The translations under genes and the position numbers were made by a program. This document shows, piece by piece, positions 27,499 to 35,715 of a stretch of 47,444 nt of DNA. Below the pieces are notes generated by a model. It was not told the origin of the DNA, did not search any database, and saw nothing but the letters and a program-made list of their open reading frames with translations. Positions within the stretch are counted from its first letter, which is position 1. Every line of letters starts with the position of its first letter. The DNA is from Rhodanobacter sp. (lineage in GTDB: Bacteria > Pseudomonadota > Gammaproteobacteria > Xanthomonadales > Rhodanobacteraceae): NCBI GenBank assembly GCA_004298045.1, contig SCRM01000009.1:1-47444 (forward strand), in the 5' to 3' direction.

Positions 27499-28599
27499 AT
27501 GCCCGCCTTACCCACTGATTCGCCCTTTCTTTGCGCCGCATCGGTGGAGGCGTGGGATGCATGGTTCCGCTGGCGCGACGCCAAGAGGCTGCACGACGTG
27601 TCGATCGAGGACACCTGGCAGCGGATCGCCACGGCGCTTGCCGCTGCGGAGCCTCACGCCGGGCGAGTGAGGTGGTTGAACCGCTTCGTCGAGGACATGG
27701 CGCAGTGGCGGGTGCTGCCCGACGAGCGGCTCTACCAGCTCGGCACCGGGACGCTCGCCCTGCGCAGCGGCCCACTGCACGCTACGCTGAACGCCGCGTG
27801 CTTCGTCTCCCGGCCGGGTACGCCCAGCGCATTTTCCGACTACGGTGCAGTCGCGCGCAGCGCCGGCCTGGCGCTGCGCCTGCTGGACGATGCGCTGCTG
27901 CTGGTCGGACGCACCGATACCCACGTGCGCATCGGCATCATGGGCATCGCCGACGCATTGGCGTTGCTGGGCCTGGATTACGCCAGCGCGGCTGCCTGCG
28001 ACACCGCGCGGCGGTTCGCGGAAGCACTCGACGAGGGCTGCCGGCAAGCCAATCACGAGCTGGCCATGGCGCGCGGAGCCACCGCTTCCCTGCGCGGCGA
28101 GACACCGCTGACGGTGACCCGCCGCTACCCCTCGCCCGCAGTGCGTCGATCCGGTGTGCCCCACCGCTGGCGCTATCGCAGCATCACCGCGATCGACAGT
28201 CAGCGCCGCCTCGCCCTGCTGGCCAACGACGTCAGCGATGCACTGGATCCCCTGCCCGCCGGCCGGCGCTCGCACCGGATCGACGCCCCCGGCGGCGCCC
28301 GTCTGGTGCTCTCGCCGGGGTACGCCGCAACCGTACTGCAACACAGTGCGCCCATCGCGGCCGACCCGGCAGCAGCGGGTGACAGCGCCGTCTGGCAGGC
28401 ACAGCTGCGCCTGCGCGCCGCGCTGCAACCGCAGATCGACAAGCCGATCGACTACCCACTGGCCCTGGCCGCCAGTCCGACCGCAGACCTGCGCCAGCAA
28501 GTGGAAGCGTTGGCGCGGCAAATGGCAGTGGCCACCCCGCGCTGGCCGTTGATGCTTGCCGCCCGCTCTTCAGCGCAACAGCCCACACACCCCAGCTGA
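27499..28599 (+). CDS. Ribonucleotide reductase-like protein lacking the catalytic core
   Basis: A 366-residue protein whose segments resemble class II/I ribonucleotide reductase large subunits. Residues ~70-105 resemble the start of the catalytic barrel (LHATLNAACFV, Cys101 at the redox-Cys position). Residues 144-193 (VRIGIMGIADALALLGLDY ... ELAMARGA) resemble the conserved helix region near the barrel end, and residues ~225-260 (RSITAIDSQRRLALLANDVSDALDPL) resemble the loop usually containing APTG. Only about 45 residues separate the first two blocks where true enzymes have over 200, and the N-x-C-x-E active-site motif is absent. So it cannot reduce nucleotides as known enzymes do. The frame is intact and preceded by an FNR box. 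Role unknown. Confidence 0.6.
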   Translation: MPALPTDSPFLCAASVEAWDAWFRWRDAKRLHDVSIEDTWQRIATALAAAEPHAGRVRWLNRFVEDMAQWRVLPDERLYQLGTGTLALRSGPLHATLNAACFVSRPGTPSAFSDYGAVARSAGLALRLLDDALLLVGRTDTHVRIGIMGIADALALLGLDYASAAACDTARRFAEALDEGCRQANHELAMARGATASLRGETPLTVTRRYPSPAVRRSGVPHRWRYRSITAIDSQRRLALLANDVSDALDPLPAGRRSHRIDAPGGARLVLSPGYAATVLQHSAPIAADPAAAGDSAVWQAQLRLRAALQPQIDKPIDYPLALAASPTADLRQQVEALARQMAVATPRWPLMLAARSSAQQPTHPS

Positions 28600-28604
28600 G
28601 CGAT

Positions 28605-29369
28605 TCAGGTGGTTGCCCGCACGCGGTCGTGCGGCAACAGCCAGCGCACCGCAAGCAGACCCAACTCGTAGAGAAGACACATCGGAATCGCCAGCAGGAT
28701 CATCGAGACGATATCCGGCGGGGTGATCAGCGCGGCCACGGCGAATGCGCCGACCACCGCATACCGGCGCCCCTGGCGCAGGCGGTCGAGATCGACCACG
28801 CCCAGGGCGGCAAGGATCACCACCGCCACCGGAATCTCGAAGCACGCGCCAAAGGCCAACAACACCAGGGTGACGAAATCGAGGTAGTGCGCAATGTCGG
28901 TCATCATCGCCACGCCGTGCGGCGTGGCCGCGGTGAAGAACCGGAACGCCGCCGGCAGCACGGCAAAAAACGCGAACGCGCAGCCGAGGTAGAACAGCAG
29001 CACGGCGGATACCAGCAGCGGCCGCGCCAGCCGTTTCTCGCCCGCGTACAGGCCCGGCCGCACGAACGCCCACGCCTGGTAGAGCACCACCGGCATGCCG
29101 GCGAACAGCGCCGCATACAGCGCCAGCTTGAGCGGGGTCAGGAACGGGCTGGTGACCTCGGTGGCGATCAGGTGCGCGCCGGCGGGCAGGCGCGCCACCA
29201 GCGGCCGCGCCAGGGCGGCGTACAGGCGGTTCGCAAACGGCATCAGGGCCGCAAACACCAGCCCCACGCCGGCCGTTGCCTTGAGCAGGCGCGAGCGCAG
29301 TTCCAGCAGGTGCGGAAACATGCCCCGCGGCAAGGCCGCAGTGACGGTATCGGGCGCGGCGTCGTTCAC
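28605..29369 (-). CDS. tatC: Sec-independent protein translocase TatC
   Basis: Substrate receptor of the twin-arginine translocase; binds RR signal peptides such as that of NosZ. The 254-residue protein has six membrane segments, HLLELRSRLL near the N-terminus (conserved cytoplasmic motif), LYQAWAFVRPGL (conserved loop) and LDFVTLVLLAFGACFEIPV. The start is GTG at 29369, overlapping the tatB stop as GTGA. It is the last gene of the nos operon. It converges on the RNR-like gene with only five bases between stops. Confidence 0.95.
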   Translation of the reverse strand: MNDAAPDTVTAALPRGMFPHLLELRSRLLKATAGVGLVFAALMPFANRLYAALARPLVARLPAGAHLIATEVTSPFLTPLKLALYAALFAGMPVVLYQAWAFVRPGLYAGEKRLARPLLVSAVLLFYLGCAFAFFAVLPAAFRFFTAATPHGVAMMTDIAHYLDFVTLVLLAFGACFEIPVAVVILAALGVVDLDRLRQGRRYAVVGAFAVAALITPPDIVSMILLAIPMCLLYELGLLAVRWLLPHDRVRATT

Positions 29370-29695
29370 GCGGGGTCGTCGCGGCGGGCATCGCCGCCGG
29401 GTGCGACGGGTGCCGGCGCGGCCACGGCATCCACCGCATCACGCAGGTCGCTGGCGAGCGTCGCGGCCTGCGATTCCAGCGCGACGGCCTGCGTGTGCGC
29501 CGCGCCGACCGCCGTCTTGAGCTCGGCGTACTGCAGGTCGCGCGCCACTTCCGCCTGCACGCTGGCCCAACCGCCACGCAGCCGGCGCAGCAGCGCCCCG
29601 GCGGTGCGCGCCGCCACCGGCAGTTTCTCCGGCCCCAGCACCACCAGCGCGATCAGCGCCAGCAGGATCAGCTTGCCGAAATCCAGCTCGATCAT
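29366..29695 (-). CDS. tatB: Twin-arginine translocase subunit TatB
   Basis: 109 residues: one N-terminal membrane helix with the Glu near the start (MIELDFGKLILLALIALVVLGPEKLP), a Gly-Pro hinge, then a long amphipathic helix and a Pro/Ala-rich tail. Works with TatC in signal-peptide recognition. It is nine bases after tatA and overlaps tatC. Confidence 0.9.
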   Translation of the reverse strand: MIELDFGKLILLALIALVVLGPEKLPVAARTAGALLRRLRGGWASVQAEVARDLQYAELKTAVGAAHTQAVALESQAATLASDLRDAVDAVAAPAPVAPGGDARRDDPA

Positions 29696-29704
29696 GGCGG
29701 TCGC

Positions 29705-29923
29705 CTAGCTGCGCGCGACCTTGTCGCCCGCGGGTACCGACTCGCCGGTGGCGGCCGCGTCGGCCTGCAGGCGCTCGACCGGCTTCGGCGCCGGTTCGGT
29801 GCCCATGCTCTCCTTGAAACCGCGAATGGCCGCGCCGAGGTCGGGGCCGATCTTGCTCAGCTTGCCGGTGCCGAACACCAGCGCCACCACCACCAGCAGC
29901 AACAACAGATGCCAGATGCTCAT
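29705..29923 (-). CDS. tatA: Twin-arginine translocase subunit TatA
   Basis: 72 residues with the N-terminal membrane helix [20 protein letters not shown], the FGTGKL hinge and an amphipathic helix [12 protein letters not shown], as in TatA/TatE. It multimerises to form the protein passage. Preceded by GGAGAG, 33 bases after nosL, so likely in the nos transcript. In Pseudomonas a single tatE may follow nosL; here a full tatABC does. Confidence 0.92.
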   Translation of the reverse strand: MSIWHLLLLLVVVALVFGTGKLSKIGPDLGAAIRGFKESMGTEPAPKPVERLQADAAATGESVPAGDKVARS

Positions 29924-29956
29924 GGGTCCACTCTCCGTCGATGAAACAGGAACTGC

Positions 29957-30622
29957 TCAGTGCGGGACATGCGCGGACATCGCGTGCCCCGGCGACATGC
30001 CCGACCTGCCGTCGTGCATGCCTGCCATGACGGCGACCGATGTGTCGGCCATGCCGGAGCCGGCAGCACAGGCGCGGAACCGCGCATGCATCGCGCTGCC
30101 CGGTGCCGGGCAACGGGTGTCCAGCGCGGCGGTCAGCGCGGCATCGACGTCGTCGAACCGCACCACCTGCCCACCGTGGCGGCGCACGAAATCCGCCGCG
30201 GCCGGCGCGTTGGCAAACGAGGCGAAGGTCGGCCCCATCATGCCGGCGAGCGGCTGCCAGGCCACGTAGTACGCCGTGCGCGCGTCGATGAAACTGCGCG
30301 GCGATGACGGCGGCCGCCGCCAGTCGGCACCGGCCATGTCCTGCACGTAGAGCTGGCCGAGCTGGTGGCGGTTTTCCGGCTGCAGGATGAAGGCGAAGAA
30401 ATCGCGCACCGAGCCAAACTTGAGCGGCGCCGGCTGGCCGGCCAGATAGGCCTCGGCCCGCGGCCCGGGTGCACCGGCGATCGCCATGCCGCAGCCCACG
30501 CTGGTGTCGTCGACCGCGATCGCCACCGCCGGTTGCGCCACCGTCGCCACCTGCCGCCCGCAGCCGGCGGCACCGAGCACCGCCAGTGCCAGCCACACCC
30601 CTTGCATCGCGTGCATGCTCAT
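29957..30622 (-). CDS. nosL: Copper chaperone lipoprotein NosL
   Basis: Periplasmic lipoprotein that delivers Cu+ for NosZ copper-site assembly. The 221-residue product has a lipobox (LGAAGC), then the NosL domain with GMAIAGAPGPRAEAYL (the Cys-Gly-Met region just before it is the metal motif CGM), YVQDM, and FIDARTAYYVAW. The C-terminus carries an extra Met/His-rich tail (MAGMHDGRSGMSPGHAMSAH), probably another copper-binding stretch. ATG at 30622 overlaps the nosY stop (ATGA) and follows GAGGAGGC. Confidence 0.92.
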   Translation of the reverse strand: MSMHAMQGVWLALAVLGAAGCGRQVATVAQPAVAIAVDDTSVGCGMAIAGAPGPRAEAYLAGQPAPLKFGSVRDFFAFILQPENRHQLGQLYVQDMAGADWRRPPSSPRSFIDARTAYYVAWQPLAGMMGPTFASFANAPAAADFVRRHGGQVVRFDDVDAALTAALDTRCPAPGSAMHARFRACAAGSGMADTSVAVMAGMHDGRSGMSPGHAMSAHVPH

Positions 30623-31452
30623 GCCTCCTCGCGTCGGAACAGCCACTGCGCCAGGCCGAACGGCACTACCACCCACAGCACCAGCGCCAGGTACAGGCCC
30701 CACAGCGGGTAGGCGTGCCCGGCGGTCATGCCCATGAACAGCTCGTTGCCGCTGCCGGCGCCGAGCGTGGTGAGGTTGACCAGGCGGAACACGTCGACCG
30801 GGTTGAGGTACAGCAGATACGGAAACGCGGCGCGCTCCCATCCGCTGCCGCCGCTGAGCACCAGCACCGCCAGCAGGCACAGGTCGAACACCACCACTGC
30901 CATGAGCCACACCAGGAGCGCGATGCCGGCAGCGCGCGCCTTGTCGCGCGCCGCCGTGCCGACGATGGCGGCCAGCGCGATGAAGCACGCGCCGAGCAGC
31001 GCGCCGCTCAGCATGAAATTGCCCAGGCTGCGCCAGGCGTCCAGCGTGCGCGCCTCCGGCTGCATCACCTGGATCGCGATGGCGGCCACGCCGAACCCGG
31101 TCAGCATGGCGCCGGCCATCGCGCTGCAGTGGCCGACGAACTTGCCGGCCAGCAACGTGGCACGCGAGATCGGGTAGCTCAGCATCAGCAGCAGCGTGCC
31201 CTTGTCCTGCTCGCCGACGATCATGTCGTAGGCCAGCAGCAGGCCGATCAGCGGCACGATGAACGCGGCCAGCGTGGTGAGGCTCGCCAGCGTGGCGTTG
31301 AACGAGGTGAAGCCGACCTTGCCGGCCGCCGCGCCGCCGAAATAGGAAATGACCAGCGCCAGCGCGGCAAACAGCACCGCCACCGCGATCGTCCAGCGGC
31401 TGCGGAAATCGTCGCGGAATTCCTTGCCGGCAATGATGCCCATGTTGTTCAT
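30619..31452 (-). CDS. nosY: ABC transporter permease NosY
   Basis: Membrane part of the NosFY ABC complex, which with NosD supports maturation of the CuZ site. 277 residues with six hydrophobic helices and the start MGIIAGKEFRDDFRSRW typical of NosY; YDMIVGEQDKGTLLLMLSYP is the conserved ABC-2 coupling region. ATG overlaps the nosF stop by ATGA and the stop overlaps nosL. Confidence 0.93.
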   Translation of the reverse strand: MNNMGIIAGKEFRDDFRSRWTIAVAVLFAALALVISYFGGAAAGKVGFTSFNATLASLTTLAAFIVPLIGLLLAYDMIVGEQDKGTLLLMLSYPISRATLLAGKFVGHCSAMAGAMLTGFGVAAIAIQVMQPEARTLDAWRSLGNFMLSGALLGACFIALAAIVGTAARDKARAAGIALLVWLMAVVVFDLCLLAVLVLSGGSGWERAAFPYLLYLNPVDVFRLVNLTTLGAGSGNELFMGMTAGHAYPLWGLYLALVLWVVVPFGLAQWLFRREEA

Positions 31453-32384
31453 CGCATGCCCTCCCCCTGGCGTGCGACGGCGCCGAGGTGGTCGTACAGG
31501 CGCGCCAGCGAGGCCTCCTTCACCACGATGTCGCCGACCTCGGCGCGCGCGGCGAGCCGTTGCAGCAGGGCGAGCTTCGCGCTGCCGGCCACCTCGATCT
31601 CGTAGCGGCCGTCGTTGGCCACGTGGTAGAGCGCGCCGCTGGCATGCAGCTCGCGCAGGAACTGCGCGGCATCGTCGTCGCGCCGCAGGCGCACCTGCAT
31701 CAGGTCCGGCAGCCCGGCACGCTGGCGCAGGTCCTGCATGCTGCCGGCAGCCAGCAGCTCGCCCCGGCGCAGGATCAGCGCGCTGTCGATGTGCGGCTCC
31801 AGCTCGGCCAGCAGGTGCGAGGACACCAGCACGCCGCAGCCCTGCGCGCGCAGTTGCGCGATGACGCCATACAGCTCGCGCGTGGCCTGCGGATCGAGGC
31901 CGCTGGTGGGCTCGTCCAGCACGACCACCTCGGGGTTGCCGAGCAGCGCCTGCGCCACGCCGAGGCGCTGGCGCATGCCCTTGGAATACGCCGCCACACG
32001 CCGGTCCCGGGCCGCGGCAAGGCCGACGCGTTCGAGCAGCTCGTCGACCTGCGCCCGCGGCGCGCGCTTGAGCGCAGCGAGGTAGGCCAGCACCTCGCGG
32101 CCGGTCAGGTTGCCGTAGAAGGCGACGTTTTCCGGCAGGTAGCCGATGCGTCGCCGGAGTGCCGCCGACCCCGCGCCCCACGGCGAGGCGCCGAGCACGG
32201 CGATGTGCCCGGCGCTCGGGCGGATCAGCCCCAGCACCAGCTTGATCAGGGTCGACTTGCCCGCGCCGTTGTGCCCTAGCAGGCCGACCACGCTGCCCAT
32301 CGCCACCCGGGCGCTGACGTGCTCCAGCGCGACGCATGCCGGGTAATGCTTGGCCAGGGCTTCGACCACGATCGCGTCGGTCAT
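31449..32384 (-). CDS. nosF: ABC transporter ATP-binding protein NosF
   Basis: ATPase of the NosDFY copper-site maturation complex, 311 residues. Walker A GHNGAGKST, Q-loop YLPENVAFYG, signature YSKGMRQRLG and Walker B VVVLDEPTSGLDP are all present. The ATG at 32384 overlaps the nosD stop (ATGA); the frame is open far upstream but only as the other reading frame of nosD. Confidence 0.95.
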   Translation of the reverse strand: MTDAIVVEALAKHYPACVALEHVSARVAMGSVVGLLGHNGAGKSTLIKLVLGLIRPSAGHIAVLGASPWGAGSAALRRRIGYLPENVAFYGNLTGREVLAYLAALKRAPRAQVDELLERVGLAAARDRRVAAYSKGMRQRLGVAQALLGNPEVVVLDEPTSGLDPQATRELYGVIAQLRAQGCGVLVSSHLLAELEPHIDSALILRRGELLAAGSMQDLRQRAGLPDLMQVRLRRDDDAAQFLRELHASGALYHVANDGRYEIEVAGSAKLALLQRLAARAEVGDIVVKEASLARLYDHLGAVARQGEGMR

Positions 32385-33667
32385 GGCTGGTGTCCTCTCC
32401 ACGCTGCGGGAATGGCCATCAGCGGAAAGTGGTCGCTGACGCCGGGGGTGGCAAACACGGGGAACGCGCGCTGCACGTAGCGCAGCAGCAACACCGAGGG
32501 GCTGGACATCAGCAGCCGCGCGTCGGGGTATTTCCACATCAGCGCATCGACGCCATCGTTCGGCCGGTATGGCACGTCGCCGATGCCGTTGCCGTCGAGA
32601 TCCCAGCCGGCGTAGTTGCTCCAGTAGTTGCCGTGTCCGGGCCGCGACCATTCCTGCGCGGCGTTCTGCACGTACATCACCTGGGTGCGGTTGCCGAGGA
32701 ACGCATTGCCCACGATGCGGTTGGCGTTGGACCCGGCGGTGACGTGGATGCCGATGCGCGAGTCGGCCAGCAGATTGTCGACGATGGCGTTGCCCTGCGA
32801 CAGGTAGACGAACAGCGCCTTGCCTTCGGCGCCGACGATGACGTTGCCGTCGGCGTCGAACTGCCCGGCGATGCCGCGGATCTCGTTGCCGCGGATCTCA
32901 CTGTCGTTGATGTAGTTGAGCAGGATGCCGTACGACATGTCGCGATAGGCGCGGTTGCCGACCACGCGCAGATGGTCGGAGGCCATCAGCGCGAAACCGG
33001 CGGTGTTGTCGTGGCTGACATTGCCGGTCAGCTCGTTGTGTTTGGAATACATGTAGTGCACGCCGTAGCGCACGCCGTGGATGTGGTTGTCGCGGATCAC
33101 GTTGTCCGGGCTGATGTAGACGTAGATGCCGTCGCGCGTGCCGCTGACGTCGTTGTGCGCAATGGTGCAGCCGGTGTCGTTCCACAGGTGGATGCCGTCG
33201 CCGCGGTCGGGCGGGCGCAGGCCGGGCATGCCGACGATGGTGTTGCCGCGCACGTCCACCGCGGCCGGGCCGTCGAGGTACACGCCGAACAGCACGTCCT
33301 CGATGCGGTTGTCCAGCACCTGCGCGCCGCGCGCGGCCTGGCCAACGCGGATGCCGGCGTCGGTGGCGGTGAGGTCGCTGCCCGAGTGGCGCACCACGAG
33401 TCCGCGCACGGTCACCCCGGGCGCCGTGATCGTCACCACGCTGCCGGTGCCGTCGCCGTCCAGCACTGCGCCCGGCGCGCCGGCCAGGGTCAGCGGCCTG
33501 TCCAGCACCAGATGCAGGTGGTGGACCCCGGGCGGCACGGTCACCGTCGCGCCCGGCCGCGCAGCCGCTACCGCCTGCAGCACGGCGTCGGCGGCCGGCG
33601 CCGCCTGCAGCAGCGTGCAGGCGCCAAGCAGCATGCCGGCGAGCGGGAGCAGGCGACGGGGCGTCAT
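32381..33667 (-). CDS. nosD: Periplasmic copper-binding maturation protein NosD
   Basis: Right-handed beta-helix (CASH/PbH1 repeat) protein that works with NosFY on N2O reductase. The 428-residue product has a signal peptide ending near AAPAA, many short repeats of the N-x-I-x-G/D-N type (RGNTIVGM, IRDNHIHGV, VVGNRAY), and near the end GHGNYWSNYAGWDLDGNGIGD, a family signature. ATG at 33667 is selected by the signal sequence. A large hairpin lies between nosZ and this gene. Confidence 0.93.
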   Translation of the reverse strand: MTPRRLLPLAGMLLGACTLLQAAPAADAVLQAVAAARPGATVTVPPGVHHLHLVLDRPLTLAGAPGAVLDGDGTGSVVTITAPGVTVRGLVVRHSGSDLTATDAGIRVGQAARGAQVLDNRIEDVLFGVYLDGPAAVDVRGNTIVGMPGLRPPDRGDGIHLWNDTGCTIAHNDVSGTRDGIYVYISPDNVIRDNHIHGVRYGVHYMYSKHNELTGNVSHDNTAGFALMASDHLRVVGNRAYRDMSYGILLNYINDSEIRGNEIRGIAGQFDADGNVIVGAEGKALFVYLSQGNAIVDNLLADSRIGIHVTAGSNANRIVGNAFLGNRTQVMYVQNAAQEWSRPGHGNYWSNYAGWDLDGNGIGDVPYRPNDGVDALMWKYPDARLLMSSPSVLLLRYVQRAFPVFATPGVSDHFPLMAIPAAWRGHQP

Positions 33668-33683
33668 GGCCTTCGCAGGCAGC

Positions 33684-33717
33684 GGCGGTTGCCGGTCGGG
33701 GCCGGCCGGCAACCGCC
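33684..33717 (-). promoter_or_regulatory. Strong hairpin in the nosZ-nosD gap
   Basis: GGCGGTTGCCGG and CCGGCAACCGCC form a perfect 12-base stem with a 10-base loop, placed 5 bases after the nosZ stop and 16 bases before the nosD start. No T-run follows. It probably protects the nosZ mRNA 3' end or partly blocks read-through, giving more NosZ than NosDFYL. Confidence 0.55.
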
Positions 33718-33722
33718 CGCCA

Positions 33723-35669
33723 TCACGCCTCCACCAGCATCCGGCCACGCATTTCCAGGTGCAGCGCGTGGCAGAAGAACGTGCAGTAGTACCAGTACAC
33801 GCCGGGCTGGTTGGCGACGAAGGTCACCGACGAGGTTTCCTGCGGACTGATCTCCATGTTGATGCCGTAGTCGGTCAGGCAGAAACCGTGCGTGAGGTCT
33901 TCGACCTGGTCGATGTTGGTGACCACCACGGTCACCTCGTCGCCCTTCTTGACCTTGAACTCCGACAGGCCGTACTTCGGCGCGGAGCTGGTCATGTACA
34001 CGAACACCTTCCTGCCGGCGCGAACCACCTTGCTGTCCTTCTCCAGCACCACGCCGTGCTTGCGCGCCTGCGCCACGGTCTCGGCGAAGAACGGGTCCTT
34101 GCGGTCCCACTTGCGCTTGATCTTGTCCATCACCATGCGCCGCGGCAGGATGATGGCGTCGTGCGGCTCGGAGAACACCGGCGCATCGGCCACCAGCACC
34201 ATCTTGTCGCCGGAGATGTCGATCAACTGGTCGAGGTCGGGATGCAGCGGGCCGGTGGGCAGGAAGCGGTCCTTCGAGAACTTGTTGAGCGACACCAGCC
34301 ATTTGCCGTCGGCGTCGCGGGTTTCGCCGAGCGACGTATGGCAGTGGCCGGGCTGGTAGGCCACATCCAGTTTCTGCCGCAGGTAGTTGACCTTCTTGCC
34401 GGCATACGCCGCGATCGCGTCGGCGATGTTCCACTTCGCCATCTGGCTGTCGATGAACAGCGTGGTGTACGCGTTGCCGCGGTTGTCGTAGGCGGTGTGC
34501 AGCGGCCCGAGGCCGAGCTGCGGCTCGGCCACCACCGCGCCGCGCGGGTCCTTCAGCCGGCCGGCGAAGTAGTCGTCCACCTTGCTCCACGCCATCAGCG
34601 TCACCGTGGGCGAGAGCTTGCCGTTGGCGGCGAAGTACTTGCCGTCCGGCGAGGCGTTCAGGCCGTGCGGGCTCTTCGGCACCGGGATGTACATGGTGAG
34701 CGGCGAGCCGTGACGGCCGTCGAGCACCGGCACCTTCGAGCTGCCGATGCGGGTGAACTTGCCGGCTTTCACCGCTGCCTCGATGCGGGCAAGGTTGAAC
34801 ACCACGACCCAGTCGCGCTCGCTGCGCATCATGCCGGCGAGGTCGACCGCGCCTTCGCTGTTGTAGCAGGTGGAGGCGGCGTACTTGCCGGCGTAGTCGC
34901 AATCGGTGTTGTCGAGGTTGCCGTCGACGATGACCTGCCAGGCCACCTCCATGGTGTCGCCATTGAGCGCGGTGAACATCGCCTGGTACTTGGCCGGGGC
35001 GTCCAGGTCGCGGCCGTCGTTCGGCGTCGGGATGCGGAACTCGGCATTCGCGAACACGTAGCCGGTGCGCGGCTCGCGCTGCACGCGCAGGCCGTGGATC
35101 GCCTGCACGTTGGGGATTTTGGTGATCTTGTCGGTGCGCATCACGTCGAGGCGGATGCGCGCGACGCGGGTGCCGGCCTTGTCGTTGATGAACAGGTAGC
35201 GGCCGTCGTAATGGCCGTGGGTCTGGCTGCCATGCGGATGGTGCGCGTCGCCACCGGCGGGGAAGCCCTTGCCGAGCACGCGCTTGCTCTCGTTGGTGAT
35301 GCCCCAGCCGATGGCGAAATCGGGATTGAACACCGGGATGCGCATCAGCTCGCGCATCGATGGCACGCCGAGGATGCGCATCTCGCCGGACTGGCCGCCG
35401 CTCCAGAAGCCGTAGTACTCGTCGAGCTGGCCGGACGCCACGTGGTCTTCCGGCATCTTGTCGTGGTCCGATGCCTGCGCCGTGCGTTCCAGCCCGAGGC
35501 CGCCGATCAGGCCGCCGGCGCCGACCAGCCCGGCCAGCGCGCTGCCGCGGATGAAGGTGCGGCGCGCCGGGTCGCCCGGAAGGTCCGCTGCGGCCGCCGG
35601 CGACGTGCGCCCGGTGGCGGGGGAAGTCGGGTTCGACGCGGCGTGCTCGTCGTGCTTGTGGTCGCTCAT
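33723..35669 (-). CDS. nosZ: Nitrous-oxide reductase NosZ, clade I (Tat-exported)
   Basis: Periplasmic multicopper enzyme reducing N2O to N2. The 648-residue protein has a Tat signal ([18 protein letters not shown] at about residue 40), a seven-bladed propeller bearing the CuZ histidines (HHPHG and later His residues), and a C-terminal cupredoxin with the CuA motif [15 protein letters not shown] Tat rather than Sec signal and a following nosDFYL place it in clade I. ATG at 35669 follows GAGGAGC. The His/Asp-rich start DHKHDEH is unusual but lies before the signal. Gap to nosR is 46 bases. Confidence 0.97.
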   Translation of the reverse strand: MSDHKHDEHAASNPTSPATGRTSPAAAADLPGDPARRTFIRGSALAGLVGAGGLIGGLGLERTAQASDHDKMPEDHVASGQLDEYYGFWSGGQSGEMRILGVPSMRELMRIPVFNPDFAIGWGITNESKRVLGKGFPAGGDAHHPHGSQTHGHYDGRYLFINDKAGTRVARIRLDVMRTDKITKIPNVQAIHGLRVQREPRTGYVFANAEFRIPTPNDGRDLDAPAKYQAMFTALNGDTMEVAWQVIVDGNLDNTDCDYAGKYAASTCYNSEGAVDLAGMMRSERDWVVVFNLARIEAAVKAGKFTRIGSSKVPVLDGRHGSPLTMYIPVPKSPHGLNASPDGKYFAANGKLSPTVTLMAWSKVDDYFAGRLKDPRGAVVAEPQLGLGPLHTAYDNRGNAYTTLFIDSQMAKWNIADAIAAYAGKKVNYLRQKLDVAYQPGHCHTSLGETRDADGKWLVSLNKFSKDRFLPTGPLHPDLDQLIDISGDKMVLVADAPVFSEPHDAIILPRRMVMDKIKRKWDRKDPFFAETVAQARKHGVVLEKDSKVVRAGRKVFVYMTSSAPKYGLSEFKVKKGDEVTVVVTNIDQVEDLTHGFCLTDYGINMEISPQETSSVTFVANQPGVYWYYCTFFCHALHLEMRGRMLVEA

Positions 35670-35715
35670 GGTGATGCTCCTCGCTCTCGGCAATGGCCGG
35701 CAAAGACTCGGGTGG

